From: Pararhizobium gei
Lineage (GTDB): Bacteria > Pseudomonadota > Alphaproteobacteria > Rhizobiales > Rhizobiaceae
Assembly: GCF_029223885.1 (NCBI RefSeq)
Contig: NZ_CP119409.1
Location: 62,001-126,000, forward strand
DNA length: 64,000 nt
Direction of reading: 5' to 3'
In this document: in pieces, positions 21,393-30,257 of the stretch
Numbering within the stretch: position 1 is the stretch's first letter
How the letters are laid out: every line of letters begins with the position of its first letter
Made by a program: the position numbers and the translations under genes
The notes under the pieces: model-generated
Told to the model about the DNA's origin: nothing
The model's database searches: none
The model's input: the letters and a program-made list of their open reading frames with translations, nothing else

Positions 21393-22307
21393 CTATTGAA
21401 TGGATTGCAGCAGGGTCTCCCGCGCCGATTGGAGGTGCTGACGGCAGGCAGCCTCGATCAAAGCCGGATTGCGCGTTTTCAAGGCTGCGATATAGACAAG
21501 ATGTTCTTCCATCGCGCGCGCGTTGCGCTGGCGCGCATTCGTCTTGTTCCATTGATAGTGGTAGTGAAAAACAATGGCGATGATGTCATAAAAATCCACG
21601 ATGAAGCGGTTGCTTGAGGATTTGTGGACGAGCAGATGGAAACGCTCGTCCAGTTCGGAAAACTCACGATACCGGTTGTCTATATCCGCAAGAATGTCGT
21701 GGTGCAGCGTCTCGATGCGCGCCAGTTCAAGCCAGGCGGGATGATCGGGATTGAGCGCGGCAAAGCCCGTTGCCGAACGCAGTTCGAACATTTCACGGAC
21801 TTCGGTGAGTTCAAGCGCGAATTCCCGTGTGAACCCCTTGAGAACCCAATGGCTGTTTGGCCGTTTCTCGATCAGGCCGAAGCGGCTGAAGCGAATGAGA
21901 AATTCTCGCACGCTGGTGGTGCCGGTGCCGATGTCGCGGGCGAGCTCCAGTTCGTTGATCTGCATACCGGGTTCGGCGCCGCCGGCAAGAATCCGGCGCA
22001 TGAAACTGCGTTCGATTATCTCCGACAAAGAATCCGTTTCCGCGCTTGGGTAATAATCGTCCTGGTTCGGCTGGCGCAGAACAACCTTTGCACGCTTGTC
22101 CCATGCGATCAGCCCGACCTCCTCCATGCGCGAGAGAATAGCGCGCACCGTCGTGCGGCTGACGCCAAGCGCCGTGCCGAGTTCCGGCTCGGACGGCAAG
22201 CCGGATGTTTCCGCCAGCAGCCGGAGGCTGCGATTGAAGGCGTCCTTGAAAACGGTGTTTTGTTTCGCCATGAATCTGGGTCTATCAGTTTCTGTACGCA
22301 CGGACAT
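21393..22307 (-). CDS. GntR-family (FCD) regulator with two winged-helix domains
   Basis: 304 residues, clearly longer than the usual 220-250 for FCD-type GntR proteins. A first winged helix is at about 32-78 (LPSEPELGTALGVSRTTVRA and MEEVGLI) and a second at about 94-158 (INELELARDIGTGTTSVREF, RFGLIEKR and a wing ending HWVLKGF). The FCD ligand domain follows (165-300) with metal-type residues in ELDERFHLLVHKS, His269 and His291. It probably controls the surrounding sugar genes, being placed convergent to the aldolase gene and divergent from the dehydratase gene. An ATG at 22271 is an alternative start; neither has a strong ribosome site. Confidence 0.85.
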   Translation of the reverse strand: MSVRTETDRPRFMAKQNTVFKDAFNRSLRLLAETSGLPSEPELGTALGVSRTTVRAILSRMEEVGLIAWDKRAKVVLRQPNQDDYYPSAETDSLSEIIERSFMRRILAGGAEPGMQINELELARDIGTGTTSVREFLIRFSRFGLIEKRPNSHWVLKGFTREFALELTEVREMFELRSATGFAALNPDHPAWLELARIETLHHDILADIDNRYREFSELDERFHLLVHKSSSNRFIVDFYDIIAIVFHYHYQWNKTNARQRNARAMEEHLVYIAALKTRNPALIEAACRQHLQSARETLLQSIQ

Positions 22308-22396
22308 GCGAGACGTTTATGAGCTTTAGCCGGTTCGGTTGCGGCTGTCTTCCGTCGCACCCTACGAAGATTGCCATAATACCCATTGACGGAAAA

Positions 22397-22420
22397 CTGT
22401 CTATTGTGGATAAAAGACAG
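22397..22420. promoter_or_regulatory. Candidate operator in the gntR/uxaA divergent region
   Basis: Inverted repeat CTGTCT / AGACAG separated by 12 bases, about 50 bp upstream of the dehydratase start and between the two divergent genes. Placement suits autoregulation by the GntR protein, but no second copy was found upstream of the other island genes. Confidence 0.3.
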
Positions 22421-22467
22421 AAGAAAACGAGCGGTTTCAAAAGAAATCGTCATGGGAGGTATCAGGT

Positions 22468-23973
22468 ATGAGCGCACCGTCCTTTATCATCCTGTCGCCG
22501 GAAGACAATGTCGCCGTGGCATCGCTTGCGATCGAGCCGGGCAGCCCGCTGGCAAACGGGGTAAGCGCGGTTTCGAAGATCGATCCGGGTCACAAGGTCG
22601 CGCTTCGGCCCGTTCGTTCCGGCGAACCGGTCGTCAAATATGGACAGGCGATCGGCCGCGCAACGGTGGATATAGCGCCCGGCCAGCATGTCCATGCGCA
22701 TAATCTGGCCTTTGACCAGGACCGGCTGTCGATTGGCGCCCCGGTTCCACCGGAGACGGCGAGCGAAGCCGATAAAACCCGCACCTTCATGGGGTATCGC
22801 CGACCGGACGGCCGGGCCGCCACGCGCAACTTCATCGGCATCATAGCGAGCGTCAACTGTTCCACCACCGTCTGTCGCGCCATAGCCGAGGAGGCGAACA
22901 AAACGATCCTGCCGCGCTATGACGGCATCGACGGCTTCGTGCCTATCGTGCACGATCAGGGCTGCGGCATGAGTTCCACCGGCGATGGCATGAAGAACCT
23001 GCACAGAACGCTTGCCGGCTACACACGTCACGTCAACTTCGGTGGCGTGTTGATGGTCGGTCTCGGTTGCGAGGTCAATCAGTTGACACTGTATGGCCAG
23101 AGTGGCACCGGGACTGAGAAGCGCCATTTCAATATCCAGGATGCCGGCGGCTCCCGCCGGGCCGTCGCCCGCGCGCTTGCGGTTCTGGAGGAGATTGCCC
23201 AGGAGGTCGGGACGGCACGCCGGGTGCCGGTCCCAGTCAGCGAGATCATCGTCGGCTTGCAATGCGGCGGTTCCGACGGCCTTTCGGGGATAACCGCAAA
23301 TCCGGCGCTGGGCCTTGCGGTCGATATTCTCGCCGGTGCCGGCGGCACTGCCATCCTCTCGGAAACATCGGAGATTTATGGCGCGGAACACCTGTTGCGC
23401 AGCCGCGCCGTTGACGATGCGGTGGCGCTGAAGCTGGACGGGCTGATTTCCTGGTGGGAAAATTATGTCGGGCTGCACGGCGCGTCGCTCGACAACAATC
23501 CTTCACCGGGCAACAAACGTGGCGGTCTGACGACCATTCTCGAGAAATCCCTCGGTGCCGTCGCCAAGGGCGGGCGGTCACCGCTCACCGCAGTCTATCA
23601 CTATGCCGAGCGGGTGACCGCGCATGGCCTGGTTTTCATGGATACGCCCGGCTATGATCCGGTGTCGGCCACCGGACAGGTCGCGGGCGGCGCGAATGTG
23701 ATTGCTTTCACCACCGGTCGCGGCAGCTGTTTCGGCTCGCGCCCCTGTCCTTCAATCAAGTTGACCAGCAACACGGCGCTCTATCGGGCCATGGAGGAGG
23801 ACATGGATATCGATTGCGGAACCATCGCCTCGGGGGAGGCGACGATTGCCGGCAAGGGGCGGGAAATTTTCGACCTGATCATCGACACGGCGTCCGGAAA
23901 GAAAACGAAGAGCGAACTGTTTGGTTATGGCGACAATGAGTTTGTGCCCTGGCACCTCGGCGCCACGCTTTGA
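22468..23973 (+). CDS. UxaA-family sugar-acid dehydratase (altronate/galactarate dehydratase type)
   Basis: 501 residues. An N-terminal SAF-like domain (residues 5-95, HKVALRPVRSGEPVVKYGQ) is joined to the large UxaA catalytic domain. Signatures are GYRRPDGRAATRNFI, HDQGCGMSS, GLGCEVNQ, LQCGGSDGLSGITANPA and TTGRGSCFGSRPCPSIKL. Family members dehydrate D-altronate, D-galactarate or related aldonates to 2-keto-3-deoxy acids using a metal ion. No tagaturonate or fructuronate reductase gene is nearby, so classical altronate metabolism is not evident; an aldonate from the neighbouring sugar dehydrogenase is the more likely substrate. Start supported by GGGAGG at 22453-22458. Confidence 0.87.
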   Translation: MSAPSFIILSPEDNVAVASLAIEPGSPLANGVSAVSKIDPGHKVALRPVRSGEPVVKYGQAIGRATVDIAPGQHVHAHNLAFDQDRLSIGAPVPPETASEADKTRTFMGYRRPDGRAATRNFIGIIASVNCSTTVCRAIAEEANKTILPRYDGIDGFVPIVHDQGCGMSSTGDGMKNLHRTLAGYTRHVNFGGVLMVGLGCEVNQLTLYGQSGTGTEKRHFNIQDAGGSRRAVARALAVLEEIAQEVGTARRVPVPVSEIIVGLQCGGSDGLSGITANPALGLAVDILAGAGGTAILSETSEIYGAEHLLRSRAVDDAVALKLDGLISWWENYVGLHGASLDNNPSPGNKRGGLTTILEKSLGAVAKGGRSPLTAVYHYAERVTAHGLVFMDTPGYDPVSATGQVAGGANVIAFTTGRGSCFGSRPCPSIKLTSNTALYRAMEEDMDIDCGTIASGEATIAGKGREIFDLIIDTASGKKTKSELFGYGDNEFVPWHLGATL

Positions 23974-24001
23974 GGATGCTTCAGGCCCACGAGGATCGGA
24001 T

Positions 24002-25021
24002 ATGAAGACCAGAAAGATCGGCAAGACCGATTTGGCCGTTACGGAATACAGCTTCGGTACCGCGCCGCTCGGCGGAATGTATCGGTCCTGCCCGCGGGAT
24101 GTTGCAATGGAGACGCTCGATGCGGCCTGGAATGCCGGTTTGCGCTTTATCGACACGGCCCCCTGGTATGGTTTCGGTCTTGCCGAACGGCGGGTCGGGG
24201 ATTTTCTGCGCGACAAGGAGAAGGGCAGCTACGTGCTTTCCACCAAGGTCGGCCGGCTTCAACGGCCCGTGCCGGACGACCGGGTGCCGAGCTATGGTTT
24301 CGTCGATCCTCTGCCGTTCGACACGGACTATGACTATTCCTATGACGGCATCATGCGTTCGGTCGATTTCAGCTATGCCCGGCTCGGCCTCAACCGCATC
24401 GATATTCTCTTCGTTCATGATATCGGCGTCTACACCCATGGCGCCGAGCGCAATGCCGTCTACATGCGGCAACTGCTGGATGGCGGGCTCAAAGCCCTCG
24501 ACGCATTGAAGTCCAGCGGCGCCATCGCCGCTTATGGCCTGGGCGTCAACGAAGTGCCGGTCTGTCTCGATGTGATGCGACAGGCCGATCTCGATTGTAT
24601 CCTGCTTGCCGGGCGCTACACATTGCTCGACCGGACGGCGACTGACGAGCTTCTTCCACTCTGCGAAAAAAGCGGGACATCGCTGGTTGTCGGCGGGGTT
24701 TTCAATTCCGGCATCCTGGCAACTGGCCCGGTCGAGGGTGCTCATTTCGATTATATGCCTGCAACACCAGACATTCTGAACAGGGTAGCCGCGATGGAAA
24801 GGATTGCAGCCTCTGCCGGACTGCCTCTTGCTGCGCCGGCTATCCAGTTCCCGTTACAGAGCCCGGTGGTCGCATCGGTGCTTCTCGGGACTGCCAAACC
24901 CGCAAGTCTAATGCGCAATATGGACTTGATCCAGCCTCGCGTCGCTCCCGCCGATTTTCTGGAATACGAAGCCTATACACTTGTCGCGCCGGAACTCGGA
25001 TGGGACGCAGTTCGCGTTTAG
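24002..25021 (+). CDS. Aldo/keto reductase, aldose 1-dehydrogenase type (L-fucose/L-galactose dehydrogenase-like)
   Basis: 339 residues from ATG 24002; the open frame reaches upstream over the end of the dehydratase gene. The catalytic tetrad of the aldo/keto reductase fold is present: Asp51 and Tyr56 in FIDTAPWYGFGLAE, Lys82 in STKVGR, His139 in FVHDIG. The DTAPWYGFGLAERRVG version is characteristic of bacterial aldose 1-dehydrogenases acting on L-fucose, L-galactose or D-arabinose with NAD(P). It lies 28 bp behind the dehydratase gene, so it would supply the lactone/aldonate that the dehydratase uses. Confidence 0.85.
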   Translation: MKTRKIGKTDLAVTEYSFGTAPLGGMYRSCPRDVAMETLDAAWNAGLRFIDTAPWYGFGLAERRVGDFLRDKEKGSYVLSTKVGRLQRPVPDDRVPSYGFVDPLPFDTDYDYSYDGIMRSVDFSYARLGLNRIDILFVHDIGVYTHGAERNAVYMRQLLDGGLKALDALKSSGAIAAYGLGVNEVPVCLDVMRQADLDCILLAGRYTLLDRTATDELLPLCEKSGTSLVVGGVFNSGILATGPVEGAHFDYMPATPDILNRVAAMERIAASAGLPLAAPAIQFPLQSPVVASVLLGTAKPASLMRNMDLIQPRVAPADFLEYEAYTLVAPELGWDAVRV

Positions 25022-25275
25022 GCTGCCGAAGCCCGAAGTCCGATAATTGGATCATTATTCCGGAAAATGGAAAATTGATTTTCGACCGGACTGTTGTAAT
25101 TTCCGCTTGAGGATGGAGGGCTGGAGGGTCCGTTAGATGTCACTTGCATTATCCCAATTGCCGGATTAAGCATATAACTGCTAATGTTTTTTATCGATAA
25201 AGATCATGTCATTTGCGTCTTATGGCCTGGTCGGAGGAAAACTTCATCAAGGCGCTGTTGGAGGAGAACAACACA

Positions 25276-26265
25276 ATGACCATTCTGAAAAACATGCTTT
25301 CGCGCCGCACCTTCACCAGCTTGGCTGGTGCTGCTGTTCTTGCGACCATGATGCCTGTCACAGGCTTTGCGCAGGACGTCACCATCCCGATCATCGTCAA
25401 GGACACGACATCCTTCTATTGGCAGATCGTGCTTGCCGGCGCCCGCGCGGCAGGCAAGGATCTTGGCGTCAATGTACCGGAACTGGGCGCGCAAGCGGAA
25501 ACCGATGTGAACGGCCAGATCAGCATCCTGGAAAATGCCGTTGCCGGCAGCCCCGCCGCCATCGTCATTTCGCCCACGGAATTCAAGGCGCTGGGTAAAC
25601 CCGTCGATGAAGCTGCGAAATCCGTGCCTGTCATCGGCATCGACTCCGGCGCCGATTCCAAAGCCTTCAGCTCGTTCCTGACGACGGACAATGTCCAGGG
25701 TGGACGGATCGCCGCCGACGGGCTGGCTGCGGCCGTCAAGGAGGCGACCGGCAAGGAAGAGGGCGAAATCGCCATCATTACCAACACCCCGGGCGCCGGC
25801 TCTCTCGAGCAGCGCAAGGAAGGCTTCCTCGACCAGATCAAGACAAAATATCCGGGCTTCAAGGTCGTTGCCGACAAATATGCCGATGGTCAGGCATCCA
25901 CCGGCCTCAACATGATGACGGACCTGATCACCGCCAACCCGAATCTTGTCGGTGTCTTCGCCTCGAATCTCATCATGGCGCAGGGTGTCGGCCAGGCCAT
26001 TGCCGAGAACAAGCTCAGTGACAAAATCAAGGTCATCGGCTTCGACAGCGACGAAAAGACAGTCGGCTTCCTCAAGGAAGGCGTGCTTGCCGGCCTCGTG
26101 GTGCAGGATCCCTATCGGATGGGTTATGATGGCATCAAGACAGCGCTTGCCGTTTCGAAGAAGGAAAAAGTCGAAGCCAATGTCGATACCGGCGCCAATC
26201 TGGTGACCAAGTCGAATATGGCCGATCCCAAGATCGATGCTCTTCTGAATCCGAAGATCAACTGA
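25276..26265 (+). CDS. Sugar ABC transporter substrate-binding protein (ribose type)
   Basis: 329 residues from ATG 25276, preceded by GGAGGAG. The N-terminus MTILKNMLSRRTFTSLAG has a twin-arginine SRRTF at residues 9-13, a hydrophobic core and a likely cleavage after FAQ at 33, so export may be through Tat. The mature part is a type I periplasmic binding protein of the RbsB family (TNTPGAGSLEQRKEGF, VFASNLIMAQGVGQA, KVIGFDSDEKTVGFL). A 254-bp gap upstream suggests its own promoter. It should bind the sugar consumed by the island. Confidence 0.92.
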   Translation: MTILKNMLSRRTFTSLAGAAVLATMMPVTGFAQDVTIPIIVKDTTSFYWQIVLAGARAAGKDLGVNVPELGAQAETDVNGQISILENAVAGSPAAIVISPTEFKALGKPVDEAAKSVPVIGIDSGADSKAFSSFLTTDNVQGGRIAADGLAAAVKEATGKEEGEIAIITNTPGAGSLEQRKEGFLDQIKTKYPGFKVVADKYADGQASTGLNMMTDLITANPNLVGVFASNLIMAQGVGQAIAENKLSDKIKVIGFDSDEKTVGFLKEGVLAGLVVQDPYRMGYDGIKTALAVSKKEKVEANVDTGANLVTKSNMADPKIDALLNPKIN

Positions 26266-26272
26266 TTGGACT

Positions 26273-26303
26273 GGCGGCGGGCGTCCGTAAAAGTCCCGCC
26301 GCC
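26273..26303 (+). terminator. Strong hairpin after the binding-protein gene
   Basis: GGCGGCGGG / CCCGCCGCC, a perfect 9-bp GC stem with a 13-base loop, begins seven bases after the stop. There is no T run. Such hairpins commonly protect the binding-protein mRNA and lower expression of the following ATPase gene. Confidence 0.7.
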
Positions 26304-26378
26304 TGTCTTCGCACTGCTTTCAAGCCCCGCGCGCGCCGGAACGCGGTGACGAGGGGCTGGCTTGAGGAGGAGGCCGCC

Positions 26379-27935
26379 ATGACAGGACTTCACGATGTCA
26401 GCCATCGCCATGACGGCGAAATTGCCGCAGTGGCCGCGCGCCATCCCGTTGCCAAAGGTGAGCCGATCCTCGAACTGCGCGGACTGCAGAAACGATACGG
26501 CGCGGTCGAAGCTCTGAAGCCAGCCAGCATCTCTTTCCTTTCCGGCGAGATTCACGCCATCGTCGGTGAAAATGGCGCCGGTAAATCCACCCTCATCAAG
26601 CTTCTGACCGGCGTTATCAGGCGCACATCCGGCGATGTGCTCTGGTGTGGAGAGACGGTTCAGCTCGCCAGCCCCAACGAGGCCATCCAGCGCGGCATCA
26701 ATGCTGTTCACCAGGAGGTCGTGCTCTGCCCGCATCTGAGTGTCGCCGCCAATATGTTTCTCGGCGACGAGATCAACAGGAACGGCCTGATGCGCAAACG
26801 AACCATGACCGCTGCGGCGCAGGCGGTGCTGGACGACCTCGGCTTCAGCCTTCCCGCCGCGGCGACCCTGTCGAGCCTGACGATTGGGCAGCAGCAGCTC
26901 GTGGCGACGGCACGCGCGGCGATGCGGGGAACGCAATTTCTCATTTTTGACGAGCCGACCGCCTATCTGACGCGTCAGGAATCGGCACAGCTGTTCCGGC
27001 TCATTCGCCGGCTACAGGGTGAAGGTGTCACCATCGTCTACATCAGCCACCGGATGGAAGAGGTCTTCGAGCTGGCCGATCGCGTTTCAGTCCTGCGGGA
27101 CGGCACCCATGTCGGGACGCGCAACATCGGCGAGACCAACGATGCCGAGCTGATCTCGATGATGATCAACCGTTCCATCGAACAGATCTACCACAAGGAA
27201 AAACTGCCGATCGGCGCAACGATCGTCGAGACGAAAGGGCTGAGCGGACCCGGCTTCGAGAATATTTCCCTGTCCGTGCGCGCCGGCGAGATCGTCGGGC
27301 TCTACGGCTTGATCGGCGCCGGACGGAGCGAATTTGCGCTTGGTCTCTACGGCAGGCAGCCCGTGAAAGCGGGAGAAATTTTCTGGCAGGGCCAGAAGGT
27401 CGATATTCGCAGCGAGCGGCATGCCATGGACCTCGGGATAGCGCTGGCGCCGGAAAGTCGCCGTGATCAGGGGCTTTGTCTGAATTTGCCGATCGGTCTC
27501 AACATCAACCTGCCCATCTTTGATCGCCTCAGCAACGGGCTGACGATCAATCGCCGCCGCGAGATCGAGAATGCCGACCGGCAGATCGGCGATCTGAAAA
27601 TCAAGACGCCGAGCCGGAGAGTATTGGCATCCGCCATGTCCGGCGGCAACCAGCAGAAGATCGTCATCGGCAAATGGCTGAGCCATGGTGCGAAACTGTT
27701 CATTTTCGACGAACCGACCGTTGGCGTCGATGTTGGCACCAAGGCCGAGATCTATCGCTTGTTTGCCCGGTTGCTTGAACAGGGAGCAGGCATCATTCTG
27801 ATCTCGTCCTATCTGCCTGAAGTTTACGAGCTTGCCGACCGGCTGCACGTGTTCCGTCAAGGCAAGCTTGTCGCCAGCCATGATTATCGGGGCGGATCGC
27901 ACGAGGACGTGCTGACCGAGGCCATCGGCGTCTGA
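26379..27935 (+). CDS. Sugar ABC transporter ATP-binding protein (two ATPase domains, RbsA type)
   Basis: 518 residues from ATG 26379, chosen because GAGGAGGAGG lies just upstream; the frame extends 11 codons further. Domain 1 has Walker A GENGAGKST (63-71), signature LTIGQQQL and Walker B FLIFDEPTAYLT. Domain 2 has a degenerate P-loop GLIGAGRSE, signature MSGGNQQK and FIFDEPTVGVDVG, as is usual for RbsA/XylG/MglA. It energises sugar import at the inner membrane with the permease that follows after 36 bp. Confidence 0.93.
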   Translation: MTGLHDVSHRHDGEIAAVAARHPVAKGEPILELRGLQKRYGAVEALKPASISFLSGEIHAIVGENGAGKSTLIKLLTGVIRRTSGDVLWCGETVQLASPNEAIQRGINAVHQEVVLCPHLSVAANMFLGDEINRNGLMRKRTMTAAAQAVLDDLGFSLPAAATLSSLTIGQQQLVATARAAMRGTQFLIFDEPTAYLTRQESAQLFRLIRRLQGEGVTIVYISHRMEEVFELADRVSVLRDGTHVGTRNIGETNDAELISMMINRSIEQIYHKEKLPIGATIVETKGLSGPGFENISLSVRAGEIVGLYGLIGAGRSEFALGLYGRQPVKAGEIFWQGQKVDIRSERHAMDLGIALAPESRRDQGLCLNLPIGLNINLPIFDRLSNGLTINRRREIENADRQIGDLKIKTPSRRVLASAMSGGNQQKIVIGKWLSHGAKLFIFDEPTVGVDVGTKAEIYRLFARLLEQGAGIILISSYLPEVYELADRLHVFRQGKLVASHDYRGGSHEDVLTEAIGV

Positions 27936-27971
27936 AGCAGAAAAGACCAGACAAGAATCGGGGAGAAGATC

Positions 27972-28946
27972 ATGAGCGTCGAAACCGCAACGGAAACCGC
28001 ACCAGTGCCGAAAAAAGGCATGAATATCCTGTTCGGGCTGACCCTGCTCGGGCTTCTCCTGTTTCTCTGGCTGCTGCTCGGCGTATCGACGAACAGTTTC
28101 TGGACACCGAACAATATCAGCAACCTTTTGCGTCAGGGCGCGATGACGGCGATCCTTGCCGTTGGTCAGACCTTCGTCATCATAACTGCCGGCATTGATC
28201 TCTCCGTCGGTGCCGTTGTCGGCTTTGCCAGCGTTGCGGTTGCCTGGTTGCTGGCAGCCGGCGTCCCGCTCTGGCTTGCGATCATCATCACGCTGTTGAT
28301 TGGCGTACTGATCGGCGCGTTTCACGCCTTCGGCATCGTGCGGATGGGGCTTCCAGCCTTCATCATCACGCTGGCGACCCTTACATCGCTGCGCGGTATC
28401 GGCCTTCTCATCACCAATGGCTCGACGATCTCCATCACCAACGAGGCCTTCACCGATTTTTCGCGGGCCGATTTCCTCGGTATACCCAGTCTGTTCTGGA
28501 TGGTCCTGGTCGTCGCGATCCCGGCCTATATCTTTCTTCATCTGAGCCGCTGGGGCCGTTATCTTTTCGCTGTCGGCTCCAACAGCGAAGCTGCCCGGCT
28601 GTCCGGCGTCAACGTCAACCGCACGATCTACCTGGCTTACATTCTCTCTTCCACGTGCGCCGCCTTTGTCGGCCTGCTGTTGGCTTCGCGCATCGGCATC
28701 GGCAACGCCACGCAAGCCGAAGGCTGGGAGCTTCAGGCGATCGCCTCGTCGGTCATCGGTGGAACCAGCCTGTTCGGCGCGGTGGGCTCGGTGCATGGCC
28801 CCTTGCTGGGTGCCTTCATCCTTGCGACGATCAACAACGGCGCCAACCTGCTCAATGTGAATTCCTTCTGGCAGCGGATCATCACCGGGGCGCTGATCAT
28901 CATCATCGTGTATTTCGACCAGCTTCGCCGACGTGGTTCGCGATAG
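27972..28946 (+). CDS. Sugar ABC transporter permease (RbsC type)
   Basis: 324 residues with about eight to ten membrane spans beginning at LLGLLLFLWLLLG. The RbsC-family motifs TLATLTSLRGIGLLITNG, GSNSEAARLSGVNV and AIASSVIGGTSLFGAVGS are present. Forms the membrane channel of the importer as a dimer. GGGGAGAAG lies before the start. The zinc dehydrogenase follows after 78 bp. Confidence 0.93.
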   Translation: MSVETATETAPVPKKGMNILFGLTLLGLLLFLWLLLGVSTNSFWTPNNISNLLRQGAMTAILAVGQTFVIITAGIDLSVGAVVGFASVAVAWLLAAGVPLWLAIIITLLIGVLIGAFHAFGIVRMGLPAFIITLATLTSLRGIGLLITNGSTISITNEAFTDFSRADFLGIPSLFWMVLVVAIPAYIFLHLSRWGRYLFAVGSNSEAARLSGVNVNRTIYLAYILSSTCAAFVGLLLASRIGIGNATQAEGWELQAIASSVIGGTSLFGAVGSVHGPLLGAFILATINNGANLLNVNSFWQRIITGALIIIIVYFDQLRRRGSR

Positions 28947-29024
28947 GCTCGCGTCGAATTCGCAAGGGCTCTCGCGGGTGCCGAGGCGTATGGAATTGCA
29001 GGATTAACGAAAAGGAAAGACGCC

Positions 29025-30056
29025 ATGAAAGCGGCAATTTGCCCGGCGCCCGGGCATCTCGAGATCATCGACACGCCGGCCGCGCCGGCGCCGCCGAGCG
29101 GCTGGGCCAGACTGGCGGTCAGCCACGTCGGCATCTGCGGGACCGATTATCATATTTTCGAGGGCAAACATCCTTATCTGCAATATCCCCGCGTAATGGG
29201 TCACGAAATATCGGCCACAGTCCTCGAGATTGGCGACGGCGTGTCGCTCACGCCCGGCACTCGGGTCATCGTCAACCCCTATCTGTCCTGCGGGACATGC
29301 ATTGCCTGCGTTAAGGGCAAACCGAATTGCTGCACCGCCATCCAGGTTCTGGGTGTTCACACAGATGGTGCGTTGTGCGAAGAAATCCTGGTGCCTGAAA
29401 CCAATCTTTATCCGGCCGGCGACCTCTCGCCGGAGGCGGCGGCAACCGTCGAGTTCCTGGCGATCGGCGCCCATGCTGTCCGGCGCTCACAGGCAGCGGC
29501 CGGGTCGCGGGCGCTGGTGATCGGCGCCGGGCCGATCGGACTTGGCACTGCCTTGTTCTCGCACATAGCCGGCCATGTCGTGACGCTTCTCGATGCCAGC
29601 GCCGAACGGCTTGAGATGGCAGCGTCGCGCTTCGGCTTTTCAAGCGGCATCCTGGCTGGCGATGGCGCGCTGGAGGCTGTGCATGCGGCAACCGGAGGCG
29701 ATGATTTTGATGTCGTGTTCGACGCAACAGGGCATGGTGGCTCCATGGAAAAGTCCTTCTCCTTCGTGGCCCATGGCGGCTGCCTGGTCTTTGTCAGCGT
29801 CGTGAAGGATGATATCCGGTTTTCCGACCCCGAGTTCCATAAGCGCGAGATGACGCTTGTCGGCAGTCGCAACGCGACCCGGCAGGATTTCGAGCACGTC
29901 GCCGCATCCATTCGCGCTGGACAGGTGCCGGTAGACAAGCTCATCACGCACCGAACCACATTGGATGGCGTCATCGGCGATCTTCCGCGCTGGGCGCATG
30001 AAAAAGCCGGCCTTATCAAGGCCGTCGTGAAGGTTGGTGCCGACACCGGTCGATGA
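29025..30056 (+). CDS. Zinc-dependent alcohol dehydrogenase family (sugar-acid/polyol dehydrogenase)
   Basis: 343 residues of the medium-chain dehydrogenase family. Catalytic zinc ligands Cys38 (GICGTD) and His60-Glu61 (MGHE); structural zinc cysteines 89, 92, 95 and 103; nucleotide loop VIGAGPIGLG. Relatives include L-galactonate and L-idonate 5-dehydrogenases. In this island it may oxidise a sugar, an aldonate or a 2-keto-3-deoxy acid before aldol cleavage; sequence alone does not settle which. It is the last gene of the island, followed by 201 bp before phaZ. Confidence 0.87.
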   Translation: MKAAICPAPGHLEIIDTPAAPAPPSGWARLAVSHVGICGTDYHIFEGKHPYLQYPRVMGHEISATVLEIGDGVSLTPGTRVIVNPYLSCGTCIACVKGKPNCCTAIQVLGVHTDGALCEEILVPETNLYPAGDLSPEAAATVEFLAIGAHAVRRSQAAAGSRALVIGAGPIGLGTALFSHIAGHVVTLLDASAERLEMAASRFGFSSGILAGDGALEAVHAATGGDDFDVVFDATGHGGSMEKSFSFVAHGGCLVFVSVVKDDIRFSDPEFHKREMTLVGSRNATRQDFEHVAASIRAGQVPVDKLITHRTTLDGVIGDLPRWAHEKAGLIKAVVKVGADTGR

Positions 30057-30257
30057 ATGTGCCACAGGCGGTTTCCTGCAGGCGGCTCAATGACTGCCGG
30101 TTGTCCGAAATGCACTGCAGGAACAAGCGCGTGTTTCGTTGCGTTGCACAAGAATAGTGATAGTGTCCATGTCGAATGCTAATATGAATCCGGGAAGACC
30201 GGGCAGTATCCCTGGCACGGACTGTTGTTATTCGCGGCAATGAGGAGAACGCTTCCG

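Noticed and set aside
27087..28796. Minus-strand open frame of 569 codons opposite the ABC transporter genes
   Set aside because: Charged low-complexity translation opposite two well-conserved transporter genes; not coding.
30057..30257. PhaR/AniA operator before phaZ
   Set aside because: TGC/GCA steps occur (for example near 30109 and 30150) but not in a clear repeated arrangement, so no site is claimed.
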